Positions 16,671 through 23,946 of a stretch of 64,000 bases of DNA are shown in pieces. A model generated the notes under the pieces. It was given only the letters and a program-made list of their open reading frames with translations. It had not been told where the DNA came from and did not search any database. The translations under genes and the position numbers were made by a program. This stretch comes from an uncultured Clostridia bacterium (GTDB taxonomy: Bacteria > Bacillota > Clostridia > Christensenellales > Borkfalkiaceae), in contig CALVHH010000004.1 in NCBI GenBank assembly GCA_944327465.1, forward strand, positions 1 through 64,000, given 5' to 3'. Position 1 is the first letter of the stretch. Each line of letters opens with the position of its first letter.

Positions 16671-16705
16671 AACCGCCCGCACGGTCAACGTGCGGGCGGT
16701 TTGTT
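16671..16705 (+). terminator. terminator after membrane-protein gene
   Basis: AACCGCCCGCACG-GTCAA-CGTGCGGGCGGTT followed by TGTT; 13-bp perfect stem. No gene seen between here and the rplM promoter. Confidence 0.75.
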
Positions 16706-16840
16706 CGCGGCGCACTCGCGCGCAGGCTTTTGCCCGAAAGGGCTAATCGCGGCCATTTTTATGCAAAACGCCCCTAAAACGCGCCCGAAAAAATAATTTT
16801 TAAATTTTCAAAAAACTTTGTAAACGCAATATAAAACGGC

Positions 16841-16869
16841 TTGACATAAATTTCATTTAATAATAAAAT
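16841..16869 (+). promoter_or_regulatory. promoter of rplM-rpsI
   Basis: TTGACA, 17 nt, TAAAAT. It is a near-consensus box, as expected for a ribosomal operon, and is followed by an AT-rich leader of about 70 nt with AAGGAG before the ATG. Confidence 0.85.
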
Positions 16870-16946
16870 AGTTTTACATTGAAAAAACGGTCAAGAAATT
16901 ACGGAAAACATATAAATTTTTACGAGAATAAGTTAAGGAGTAAACA

Positions 16947-17378
16947 ATGAAAACGTATATGGCAAATGCCCAGACAGTTGAAAGAAAGTGGTACGTTGTC
17001 GACGCGGCCGGCGTTCCTTTGGGAAGACTCGCTTCCAAGGTCGCAGCCGTTCTTCGCGGCAAAAATAAGCCCACTTTCACACCCAATGTCGACACGGGCG
17101 ACTTTGTGATAGTAATAAACACCGATAAGGTAGTGCTCACCGGTAAAAAGCTTACCGATAAGTTCTATCGCTATCATACCGGCTATATCGGCGGCTTAAA
17201 GGAAGTTTCCTACAAAAAGATGCTCGCCGAAAAGAGCGACCTTGCAGTCTACGAGGCTGTACGCGGCATGTTGCCCAAGAACTCGCTCGGCAGGGATATG
17301 ATAAAGAAGCTCAGAGTATACAAGGGCGCCGAGCACAACCACGCAGCGCAGAAGCCCGAAGAGCTTAAGTTATTCTAA
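16947..17378 (+). CDS. rplM: ribosomal protein L13 (uL13)
   Basis: 143 residues, normal length. Early-assembling protein of the large subunit. Family features: [74 protein letters not shown] and the C-terminal [17 protein letters not shown] lies 7 nt before the ATG. It is followed 20 bp later by rpsI, the usual gene pair. Confidence 0.98.
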   Translation: MKTYMANAQTVERKWYVVDAAGVPLGRLASKVAAVLRGKNKPTFTPNVDTGDFVIVINTDKVVLTGKKLTDKFYRYHTGYIGGLKEVSYKKMLAEKSDLAVYEAVRGMLPKNSLGRDMIKKLRVYKGAEHNHAAQKPEELKLF

Positions 17379-17398
17379 AAAGGGGTCAAGGTATTATT

Positions 17399-17812
17399 AT
17401 GGCAAAGGCAAATATAAAGAAAAAGTTGCAATTCTGGGGGACGGGCAGAAGAAAGAAGGCTATCGCCCGCGTTCGTCTCATTCCCGCAGGAACAGGCACC
17501 ATAGTCATCAACGACAGAACTTTCGAAGATTATTTCCCTCAGTCGGTTTTGCAGTATGTCGTAAAGCAGCCCCTGGCTCTTTTGGGCGTTGAAGGCAAGT
17601 ACGACGTAATGGTCAACGTCTACGGCGGCGGTTACACCGGTCAGGCAAACGCCATCCGTTTAGGCATTGCCCGTGCGCTCCTTCAGGCGGAGCCCGACAG
17701 CCGCGCCGCACTCAAAAAGGAAGGCTTCCTCACCCGCGATCCCCGCGTCAAGGAGAGGAAAAAGTACGGTCTCAAAAAGGCGCGCCGCGCACCTCAGTTC
17801 TCAAAGAGATAA
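17399..17812 (+). CDS. rpsI: ribosomal protein S9 (uS9)
   Basis: 137 residues. Small-subunit protein whose C-terminal tail reaches the P-site tRNA. Shows [40 protein letters not shown] and the basic tail ending [11 protein letters not shown], with the universal terminal Lys-Arg intact. Cotranscribed with rplM and followed by a strong terminator. Confidence 0.98.
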   Translation: MAKANIKKKLQFWGTGRRKKAIARVRLIPAGTGTIVINDRTFEDYFPQSVLQYVVKQPLALLGVEGKYDVMVNVYGGGYTGQANAIRLGIARALLQAEPDSRAALKKEGFLTRDPRVKERKKYGLKKARRAPQFSKR

Positions 17813-17833
17813 TCGACCTTCAAGGCATTTTCA

Positions 17834-17860
17834 AGGGTACCCGTCAGGGTACCCTTTTTT
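17834..17860 (+). terminator. terminator of rplM-rpsI
   Basis: AGGGTACCC-GTCA-GGGTACCCT with six T directly after. Confidence 0.92.
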
Positions 17861-17875
17861 CGCGCCGCCTTTTCA

Positions 17876-18182
17876 AGGTCGACCGAACAATATCGTCAGA
17901 TTTCTCCGTGCGCCGCGGCGGGCTTTGCCCGCCGCGGCTTAGTCGAAATGACAAGGGTAGTAAGTCGACCGTGCTTCCTCCTTTTGTCATTTCGACCGAA
18001 GCGCGTAGCGCGGAGCGGAGAAATCTCGGAGCGTCAGCGACGGACAAAAGGGCGTCGACCGCGCTATGCGGTTAGATTTCTCGACTGCGCTCGAAATGAC
18101 AGTGTTGGCAGGTCGACCAAGCTTCCCCCTTTTGTCATTTCGACCAACGTGGAGAAATCCGGGCACGCAGTGCCGGACAAAA
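17876..18182. repeat. cluster of R1 repeats, at least four copies
   Basis: Alternating orientations of TTAGATTTCTC/CGAAATGACA cores. One copy has the internal hairpin CCGCGGCGGGC-TTT-GCCCGCCGCGG (about 17912-17938) and one carries CGGAGCGTCAGCGACGGACA, as in R2. GTCGACC motifs separate the units. No gene in this gap. Confidence 0.8.
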
Positions 18183-18256
18183 GGCAGCGTTCCGCTGCAC
18201 CACGCTCCGCGAACCTGCAACATCGTTTTTACGATGTCGGTGCGCAATCCATCGCT
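18183..18256 (+). repeat. dispersed repeat R3 (copy 1)
   Basis: GCTCCGCGAACCTGCAACAT, then CGTTTTTACGATGTCGGTGCGC, resembles 34387-34436 (TTCCGCGAACTCGCCGCATC, then GTTCTCGCGATGTCGGTGCGC), including a CATCG/CGATG hairpin. Confidence 0.6.
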
Positions 18257-18369
18257 TCCGACGCTCGGGGCAGTTTATGTACGATTTATTTTGCGTTTAT
18301 TTTTAATTTACCCGGCAGGCGTATCATCGTTACAGCAAAACGCAATAATACCTGTCAGGAGGATGACAA

Positions 18370-21150
18370 ATGAATATAAAACGCAAAAAATTTCTAATTG
18401 CCGCGGTGCTTGCTGCGGCAACTTCGCTGACGGCGCTTTCGGCATGCGCGGGCGGCACTCAGGAAGATAAGCAGGCATACCGCCCCGAAAGCCCTTCCAT
18501 AAGCCTTGCGCCTCCCGCAGACGGCTCGGCGCCCGAAGACTACGGCGCACTCGAAAACGTGGGCTACGTCATCGGCAGGCTCGCCTCCCGCGAGTACTAC
18601 CACAGCGAGAACACGAACACCGCTCAGGCAACTTCGCTCGGCTTCATAAACGTAACGCAGAACGTCGTCGGAAGCAAGGACTACCTTGAAGGACTGCTGA
18701 TAACTTCCACCGTCAGCACAAGCAGCTCGTCCTTTGCGCCTTCCAAAGCCATACAAAAATATTACGGCGACCGCAAAGTCATAGTGCGCACGGCGGCGTC
18801 GTCCTCGCGCGGGGATTGGGACGGGCTGAACACGGCGTGGTCCGAAGGCGCGCCTTCGGAGATGCTCGATGAGGGAGAGTACGGCGAAAAGTACGGGCTG
18901 TGGGCTACGGAGTTCAGCGACCTGGTCATCAACGACGATACCGTGCTCGCCGCTTCCGAGCTCAGCCGCTCGGGCGAAAATTACAGCGTTACGCTTACCC
19001 TGAACACCGAAGGCGCCAACGACGCCGCATATTACTACAAAAAGAACATGGTCACCATGGGCGAACTGAGCGGCGAGCCGCAGTTCGAGAGCCTGTCAAT
19101 GACCATAGAATTTGCTCCCGACTGGAGCGTGCTCTCCTATTCGACCGACGAGGTATACACTTCGGAAAAGGGCGTCATTTCGGCAAAGGTGCACGGCACT
19201 TCGCTGACTACTTTTTCCTACGAGCGCTCGGACGTCGACGTCTCGGCATACGAAAATTACTTTTCAAAGTACGACGAAGGTCAAAATACACAGCTTTCGG
19301 CGCAGTATTACATAGATGAGGGCATGGCGGATATATTTGCGGGCGGAACGCTCGGGCTCGAAGGCTCGCTGAACGGCAGCAAGTTTTCAGCCGCGCTCGC
19401 AATGCGCGGCAATGCCGACGCCGTAGAACTCATGCAGCTCAACTTCGGCGACGCCGTCATCGAGGTGCGCAGCGGCAAACTGCTGCTCAAATACGGCGGT
19501 CTGGTGGGCGGCATCGACATGCCCGCCGGGGCAATGCGGCTGCGCGGCGACTCGGTCGAAAGAGAGGGCGACGGCGCCGTCGTCGGCGGGGCGATATCCC
19601 TCGCCGGCATAGATATCCCCGCCGAGTTCACGTTCGACTGCCGCGGCGGCGAAATAGCCCTTACGGGCATTTCGGGCGAGGCGTCGTTCGGCAGCGGTGA
19701 GCTGTCGCTTTCAATGGCTCCCGCAGGGAGCGGGAGCGGGCTCATAGAAATAGACGAGTCCGCGGCAGCCGACCTCACGCCCGCGGTCGGCGATATCGCA
19801 GACATGTTGTCGGGCGGAAGGCTGGCAGTCTCGGCGCAGTATTATGCGCAGGAGCAGACCGTTCTTGCGGATATCTCGCTGGAGCTCGGCTCGCTCGTCG
19901 CGGGCGAGGGGATAGAGGCGGCGGAGCTCGGGCTGACCGTGGCGGATAAGGACGGAGCTTCGGTGTATGTGCGCGGCGTCTTTGCAGAAGGCGTGCTGTA
20001 CGCTTCGTGCTCGCAGGCGGGCTTCGACGCGCCCGGCGCGCTCAGGCTCAGGATATCTGCGGAAGAACTGTCCGAAGCGTTCGATAAGCTCAAGCCCGTG
20101 CTCGGCATGCTCGGAGCGGGGACGGGGGATATCGACTTCGCCGCAGCGCTCGCCAACGCCTCGCTGACCGCGGGCAGGGACGAAAATTCCGACAACACCG
20201 TCACCGTTTCGGGGGCGTCGGCAGGCGAAGGCACGCTCAGCGCCACTCTCACAATGGTGGTGCGCGGCGAAACTCAGCCCATAATCGCGCCCGCCGACGG
20301 CGAAAGCTACAAGGATATAGCCTTTCTTTCACAGCTTGCGGGCGACGTAGCGGGAACGGTGGCGCAGCTCGCCACGGGCTACGACCTCAGCCTGTCGCTC
20401 AAAGCAGACATGCTCGGCATGCTCACGCTCGCCGACGTCGATATCGATGTCAAAATCGCCCTTGACGAAGCCGGGGACGTGCAGGCGCTCATCACGGCGG
20501 ACGTCAATGCCGGCGGCGGATTGTTCTACGGCGCCACGCACACGCAGATAGCTCTTTCGGGCGGCTATATAAGCATCGTCAGGACGCAGACGAGTACTTT
20601 CGGCGAAAGCTTGGGCAGCACGACCAATACTCCGCTCGAAGAGCCCGTCACCACCTGCCGCACGATGACCGCGGCGCACTTTTTGGGCGACATCGCCGGG
20701 CAGCTGTTTTATGCTCTCAACGTCAACGAGCAGACGATAGAGTCGCTTATGGGCATGATGGGCGGCATGGGCATTGCCGAAGGCGAAGAGGCGGCTGCCG
20801 CGGATATCGGCGATTATCTTACGGGATTTTCGGGTGATGAGGGCGGCTATTCCCTCTCGCTCGACCTCGGCAAGCTGCTTGGCATGGATGCTTCCGCCGG
20901 CATGACGGGCAGTGCCGTCATAGCGATAGAACGCGGCGACGGCGTGCTCTCGTCGCTCAACGCAAACGCCACGCTGCTCGGGCTGGTCAACGCAAACGTG
21001 TCGGCGGTAAACAACGCGCCCGGCACTCCCGTTGAACTTTCGGCGCTTTCCGACCTCTGCGGGCAGGCTGCCCTGCTGCTCGGCTACGACAGCTATGCCG
21101 ACCTTCTTGCCGCCGTGGCGGCAGGCGGCTGCGTGTCCTCGGCGCAATAA
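18370..21150 (+). CDS. large lipoprotein of unknown function
   Basis: 926 residues. The start is set by CAGGAGGA 6 nt upstream. Residues 1-26 form a signal peptide with lipobox LSAC, so it is a surface-anchored lipoprotein. The mature part is low in Cys and Trp and rich in Gly, Ala, Ser, Leu and Glu, with repeating short amphipathic beta-strand segments (ISLAGIDIPAEFTFDCRGGE, LTISxx-like). This suggests several similar beta-rich domains in tandem. No enzyme motif or second membrane segment seen. It could be a structural or ligand-carrying envelope protein; no family recognised. Monocistronic, ending at a strong hairpin. Confidence 0.8.
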   Translation: MNIKRKKFLIAAVLAAATSLTALSACAGGTQEDKQAYRPESPSISLAPPADGSAPEDYGALENVGYVIGRLASREYYHSENTNTAQATSLGFINVTQNVVGSKDYLEGLLITSTVSTSSSSFAPSKAIQKYYGDRKVIVRTAASSSRGDWDGLNTAWSEGAPSEMLDEGEYGEKYGLWATEFSDLVINDDTVLAASELSRSGENYSVTLTLNTEGANDAAYYYKKNMVTMGELSGEPQFESLSMTIEFAPDWSVLSYSTDEVYTSEKGVISAKVHGTSLTTFSYERSDVDVSAYENYFSKYDEGQNTQLSAQYYIDEGMADIFAGGTLGLEGSLNGSKFSAALAMRGNADAVELMQLNFGDAVIEVRSGKLLLKYGGLVGGIDMPAGAMRLRGDSVEREGDGAVVGGAISLAGIDIPAEFTFDCRGGEIALTGISGEASFGSGELSLSMAPAGSGSGLIEIDESAAADLTPAVGDIADMLSGGRLAVSAQYYAQEQTVLADISLELGSLVAGEGIEAAELGLTVADKDGASVYVRGVFAEGVLYASCSQAGFDAPGALRLRISAEELSEAFDKLKPVLGMLGAGTGDIDFAAALANASLTAGRDENSDNTVTVSGASAGEGTLSATLTMVVRGETQPIIAPADGESYKDIAFLSQLAGDVAGTVAQLATGYDLSLSLKADMLGMLTLADVDIDVKIALDEAGDVQALITADVNAGGGLFYGATHTQIALSGGYISIVRTQTSTFGESLGSTTNTPLEEPVTTCRTMTAAHFLGDIAGQLFYALNVNEQTIESLMGMMGGMGIAEGEEAAAADIGDYLTGFSGDEGGYSLSLDLGKLLGMDASAGMTGSAVIAIERGDGVLSSLNANATLLGLVNANVSAVNNAPGTPVELSALSDLCGQAALLLGYDSYADLLAAVAAGGCVSSAQ

Positions 21151-21163
21151 TTCGATATACCGT

Positions 21164-21193
21164 CCGCCCGCGCCGCCAAGGCGGCGCGGGCGG
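21164..21193 (+). terminator. hairpin terminator after large lipoprotein
   Basis: CCGCCCGCGCCGCC pairs perfectly with GGCGGCGCGGGCGG (14 bp, 2-nt spacer AA). There is no T-run, so function as a terminator is likely but not certain. Confidence 0.6.
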
Positions 21194-21214
21194 CATGCGC
21201 TTTAAGCCCACAAT

Positions 21215-21258
21215 GCGCGGGGCGCACCCTTGACAAAGGGTGCGCCCCGCGCTAAAAT
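21215..21258 (+). promoter_or_regulatory. promoter embedded in a 38-bp palindrome
   Basis: A perfect 17-bp inverted repeat (21215-21231 with 21236-21252, loop GACA). The -35 box TTGACA (21230-21235) sits at its centre and the right arm forms the exact 17-nt spacer to TAAAAT (21253-21258). The ATG at 21265 is 7 nt after the -10 box, so the mRNA should be leaderless. The palindrome could be an operator or a readthrough terminator. Confidence 0.75.
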
Positions 21259-21264
21259 ATATGT

Positions 21265-22092
21265 ATGATACTTTCAGACATGCACACACACTCCTCCTTT
21301 TCTGCCGACGCGTGCGACTGCCTTGCCGACATGGTCGGGCAGGCAAAGCGGCTGGGACTGCGATACTACGGCACCGCGGAGCATTTCGACTGCGACTATA
21401 TCCCCCTCGGGCTGACTTACGAGGGCGGCGCGCCCGTGTATACCGATGCTTCGGGCTACTTTTCCGCCGCCCGCGCCCTGCAGCGCGAAGCGTGCGGCGG
21501 GGCGTTCACCTATCTCGCCGGCGCCGAGTTCGGCTACAGCGACGACGAGGGCGTCATTGCGGCATATAGGCGCATAATCGCCGAATATTCGCCCGACTTT
21601 ATAATAAATTCGGTGCACACCTGCGACGGCGCCGACTGCTGGTACGAAAGCTATTTTTCGGGCAAGGACAGGCGCACAGCCTATTCGCGCTATCTCATGC
21701 GCGTCATCCGCAGCCTATCCGCGCCCTATCCCTACGATATAGTGGCGCACGTGGGCTACGTTTCGCGCAACGCGCCATATGCCGACGCAAAATTGAACTA
21801 CTGCGAATTCAGCGAGCTGTACGATGAAATTTTAAAAGGAGTGATAGCGCGGGGCAAGATACTCGAAGTAAACGCCTCCGCCCGCGGCGCCGGCAGCGCG
21901 TTTCTGCCCGACTGCGACGTGCTTGCAAGGTATGCCGAGCTTGGCGGCGCAAAGCTTTCGTTCGCTTCGGACGCGCACGAACTTTCGGCAATTGCCCGCG
22001 GCGGCGACGGCGTGGCGGCGGCGCTCAAAAAGTTGGGCTTCACCCGCCTGACCGTGCCCTGCAGGGGGCTGGAGCTCGAAGTCGAGCTGTAA
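21265..22092 (+). CDS. PHP-domain phosphatase, HisJ-like
   Basis: 275 residues. PHP-fold metal phosphoesterase most like histidinol-phosphatase of the HisJ/HisK type, which hydrolyses L-histidinol phosphate in histidine synthesis. Metal-site residues appear as DMHTHSSFSADA near the N-terminus, TAEHFDCD, GAEFGYSD, NSVHTCDG, VAHVGYVSRN and FASDAHE. The length is typical. No other his genes are near, so a different phosphoester substrate is possible. No ribosome site; start inferred from the promoter (leaderless). Confidence 0.8.
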   Translation: MILSDMHTHSSFSADACDCLADMVGQAKRLGLRYYGTAEHFDCDYIPLGLTYEGGAPVYTDASGYFSAARALQREACGGAFTYLAGAEFGYSDDEGVIAAYRRIIAEYSPDFIINSVHTCDGADCWYESYFSGKDRRTAYSRYLMRVIRSLSAPYPYDIVAHVGYVSRNAPYADAKLNYCEFSELYDEILKGVIARGKILEVNASARGAGSAFLPDCDVLARYAELGGAKLSFASDAHELSAIARGGDGVAAALKKLGFTRLTVPCRGLELEVEL

Positions 22093-22165
22093 GCCCTCCC
22101 GCCCGGCGCGGCGGCGCAATATAGTAAAAATCTTTCATTTTTTGTAAATTTCTTTACGTTCTCTA

Positions 22166-22194
22166 TTGATTTTTTTGAAAGTTTGTATTATAAT
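22166..22194 (+). promoter_or_regulatory. promoter of phosphofructokinase gene
   Basis: TTGATT, 17 nt, TATAAT; leader of about 48 nt with AAGGGGGAAA before the ATG. Confidence 0.8.
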
Positions 22195-22248
22195 AGAACA
22201 AGGTTAACAGCCATAAAAATTACTTAAAAATCCAAGGGGGAAATTTCC

Positions 22249-23472
22249 ATGAAAAACGTCATCGTAGGACAGTCGGGCGGACCCACCGCCGTAATCAACT
22301 CCAGCCTTCTGGGCGTGTTCAAAACGGCGAGAGACAGGGGGGCAGACAAGGTGTACGGCATGGTACACGGCATTAAGGGTCTTTTGGACAGGGATATCGT
22401 AGATATGTCCACGCAGGTCAAAAACGACCTGGACATGGACCTTTTAAAGCGCACGCCCTCGTCGTTTTTGGGTTCCTGCCGCTATAAGCTGCCCGCAATA
22501 GAGGGCAACGAGGCTACCTACGACAAGATTTTCGAAATTCTGAACGAGCTCGAAATATTCGCCTTCTTCTATATCGGCGGCAACGACTCTATGGACACCA
22601 TAGACAAGCTTTCAAAGTACGGCGCAAAGATAGGCAGCAGCATCAGGTTCATGGGCTGCCCCAAGACGATAGATAACGACCTCGCCATAACCGACCATAC
22701 CCCCGGCTACGGCTCTGCCGCAAAGTACATAGCCGCAACCACCAAGGAGATAATCCGCGACGGTCTCGTCTACGACTATCCCGTAGTTTCGGTGATAGAG
22801 GTCATGGGCCGCAACGCGGGCTGGCTTACCGCCGCTTCGGCGCTCGCCAAGGGCGAGGACTGCGAGGGCGTGGATATGATATACCTGCCCGAAAGAGTGT
22901 TCGATATCGATAAATTCTTAAAGGACGTCGGCGAAAAATTAAAGGAGAACCGCTCCATAGTCATAGCCGTCTCCGAAGGCGTAAAAGTTGCCGACGGCAG
23001 ATATGTATGCGAACTCGCCGACCACGTGGACTACGTCGACGCATTCGGTCACAAACAGCTGGCGGGCACCGCGCGCTTCCTTGCGGGCAAAGTAGCCGAA
23101 AAGTACGGCGTAAAGACGAGGGCTATAGAGCTCTCCTCGCTGCAGCGCTGTGCTGCGCACATCACTTCGCGTATAGACGTCACCGAAGCTTTCAACTCCG
23201 CCGGCGCGGCGGTAAAGGCTGCCTTCGAAGGCAAGAGCGGCATGGTCGCCTGCCTCAAGCGCGTGTCCGAAGACCCCTATATGTGCATAACCGAACTTGC
23301 CGAAGTTTCCAAAATAGCAAACGTCGAAAAGAAGGTGCCCGATGAGTGGATAACCCCCGACGGAACTTACGTAACGCCCGAACTCATACACTACATCCGT
23401 CCGCTCATCCAGTCCGAAATCACCCCGCTGTGGGTAGACGGCCTGCCCCGCCACCTCAAGCTCGAAAGATGA
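22249..23472 (+). CDS. pfp: phosphofructokinase, probably PPi-dependent
   Basis: 407 residues. It phosphorylates fructose 6-phosphate to the 1,6-bisphosphate in glycolysis. The N-terminal loop is VGQSGGPTAVINSS. The key motif reads GGNDS (110-114), with Asp113 where ATP-using enzymes have Gly (GGDGS), and PKTIDND (138-144) has Lys in place of the Gly of GTIDND. Both changes are those known for pyrophosphate-dependent enzymes, so PPi is the likely donor and the reaction should be reversible. Other family segments: MGRNAGWLTA and the substrate loop IELSSLQRCAAH. Monocistronic with a strong promoter. Confidence 0.88.
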   Translation: MKNVIVGQSGGPTAVINSSLLGVFKTARDRGADKVYGMVHGIKGLLDRDIVDMSTQVKNDLDMDLLKRTPSSFLGSCRYKLPAIEGNEATYDKIFEILNELEIFAFFYIGGNDSMDTIDKLSKYGAKIGSSIRFMGCPKTIDNDLAITDHTPGYGSAAKYIAATTKEIIRDGLVYDYPVVSVIEVMGRNAGWLTAASALAKGEDCEGVDMIYLPERVFDIDKFLKDVGEKLKENRSIVIAVSEGVKVADGRYVCELADHVDYVDAFGHKQLAGTARFLAGKVAEKYGVKTRAIELSSLQRCAAHITSRIDVTEAFNSAGAAVKAAFEGKSGMVACLKRVSEDPYMCITELAEVSKIANVEKKVPDEWITPDGTYVTPELIHYIRPLIQSEITPLWVDGLPRHLKLER

Positions 23473-23527
23473 GCTCTGTCCGCGCTCTCGGCGGCGCGGC
23501 ATAAAATATCATAACGGCACAAATCGT

Positions 23528-23560
23528 CCGCCCCGCCGCGCCCAGAGCGCGGCGGGGCGG
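23528..23560. terminator. terminator between convergent genes
   Basis: CCGCCCCGCCGCGC-CCAGA-GCGCGGCGGGGCGG, 14-bp perfect stem lying between the end of the phosphofructokinase gene and the end of the minus-strand small gene. Confidence 0.65.
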
Positions 23561-23608
23561 CAGCGTTCAATGCGTATCGGTTGCGCGGGGCGCACGGTAA
23601 AACCTCGG

Positions 23609-23809
23609 CTATATCTTTCGCCCTATCCTGTTCATATGCGCCTCGTGCGCAAGTATCGCCTGCGCCATCAGGTTGGCGCGTCCTGGCTGCGGTTCGCCTT
23701 CGGGCGGCGCCGGCTGCTCGGCGGGCGGCTGAGGTTTTTGCGCCTGTTCTGCGCCCGAAAGCGCGTTCAGCGCTTTTAATATGTTCATAAGGGCAAACTT
23801 TTCCGTAAT
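23609..23809 (-). CDS. small hydrophilic protein with apparent ATT start
   Basis: 66 residues if started at ATT (23809), which has AGGAGA ideally placed upstream (AGGAGATAGAT-ATT). The first ATG (23788) would give 59 residues but lies 27 nt from that site. The middle is Pro/Gln/Glu-rich (KPQPPAEQPAPPEGEPQPG) and the end is helical and basic (LMAQAILAHEAHMNRIGRKI). Codon use matches the neighbouring genes, and the opposite strand is a worse coding candidate. No family named with confidence. It is divergent from the lipoprotein gene at 23947. Confidence 0.65.
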   Translation of the reverse strand: MTEKFALMNILKALNALSGAEQAQKPQPPAEQPAPPEGEPQPGRANLMAQAILAHEAHMNRIGRKI

Positions 23810-23856
23810 ATCTATCTCCTTTTACTAAATTTTCATTAAAAACAACTTATTTTTTA

Positions 23857-23885
23857 TTGCGTAAAAGCAATATTTGGGTTATAAT
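23857..23885 (+). promoter_or_regulatory. promoter of TM-anchored lipoprotein gene
   Basis: TTGCGT, 17 nt, TATAAT, with a small TTGC/GCAA inverted repeat at the -35 end; leader of about 55 nt with AAAGGATAT. Confidence 0.75.
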
Positions 23886-23946
23886 TATTAGAGCTTTAAA
23901 ATAGCGACAAGGTTTTTACAAGCAAAATTAAAGGATATCAACAGAT

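Noticed and set aside
16599..16796. 65-residue plus-strand frame after the XRE-linked membrane protein
   Set aside because: It overlaps the gene end and runs through the terminator hairpin at 16671-16701; no ribosome site.
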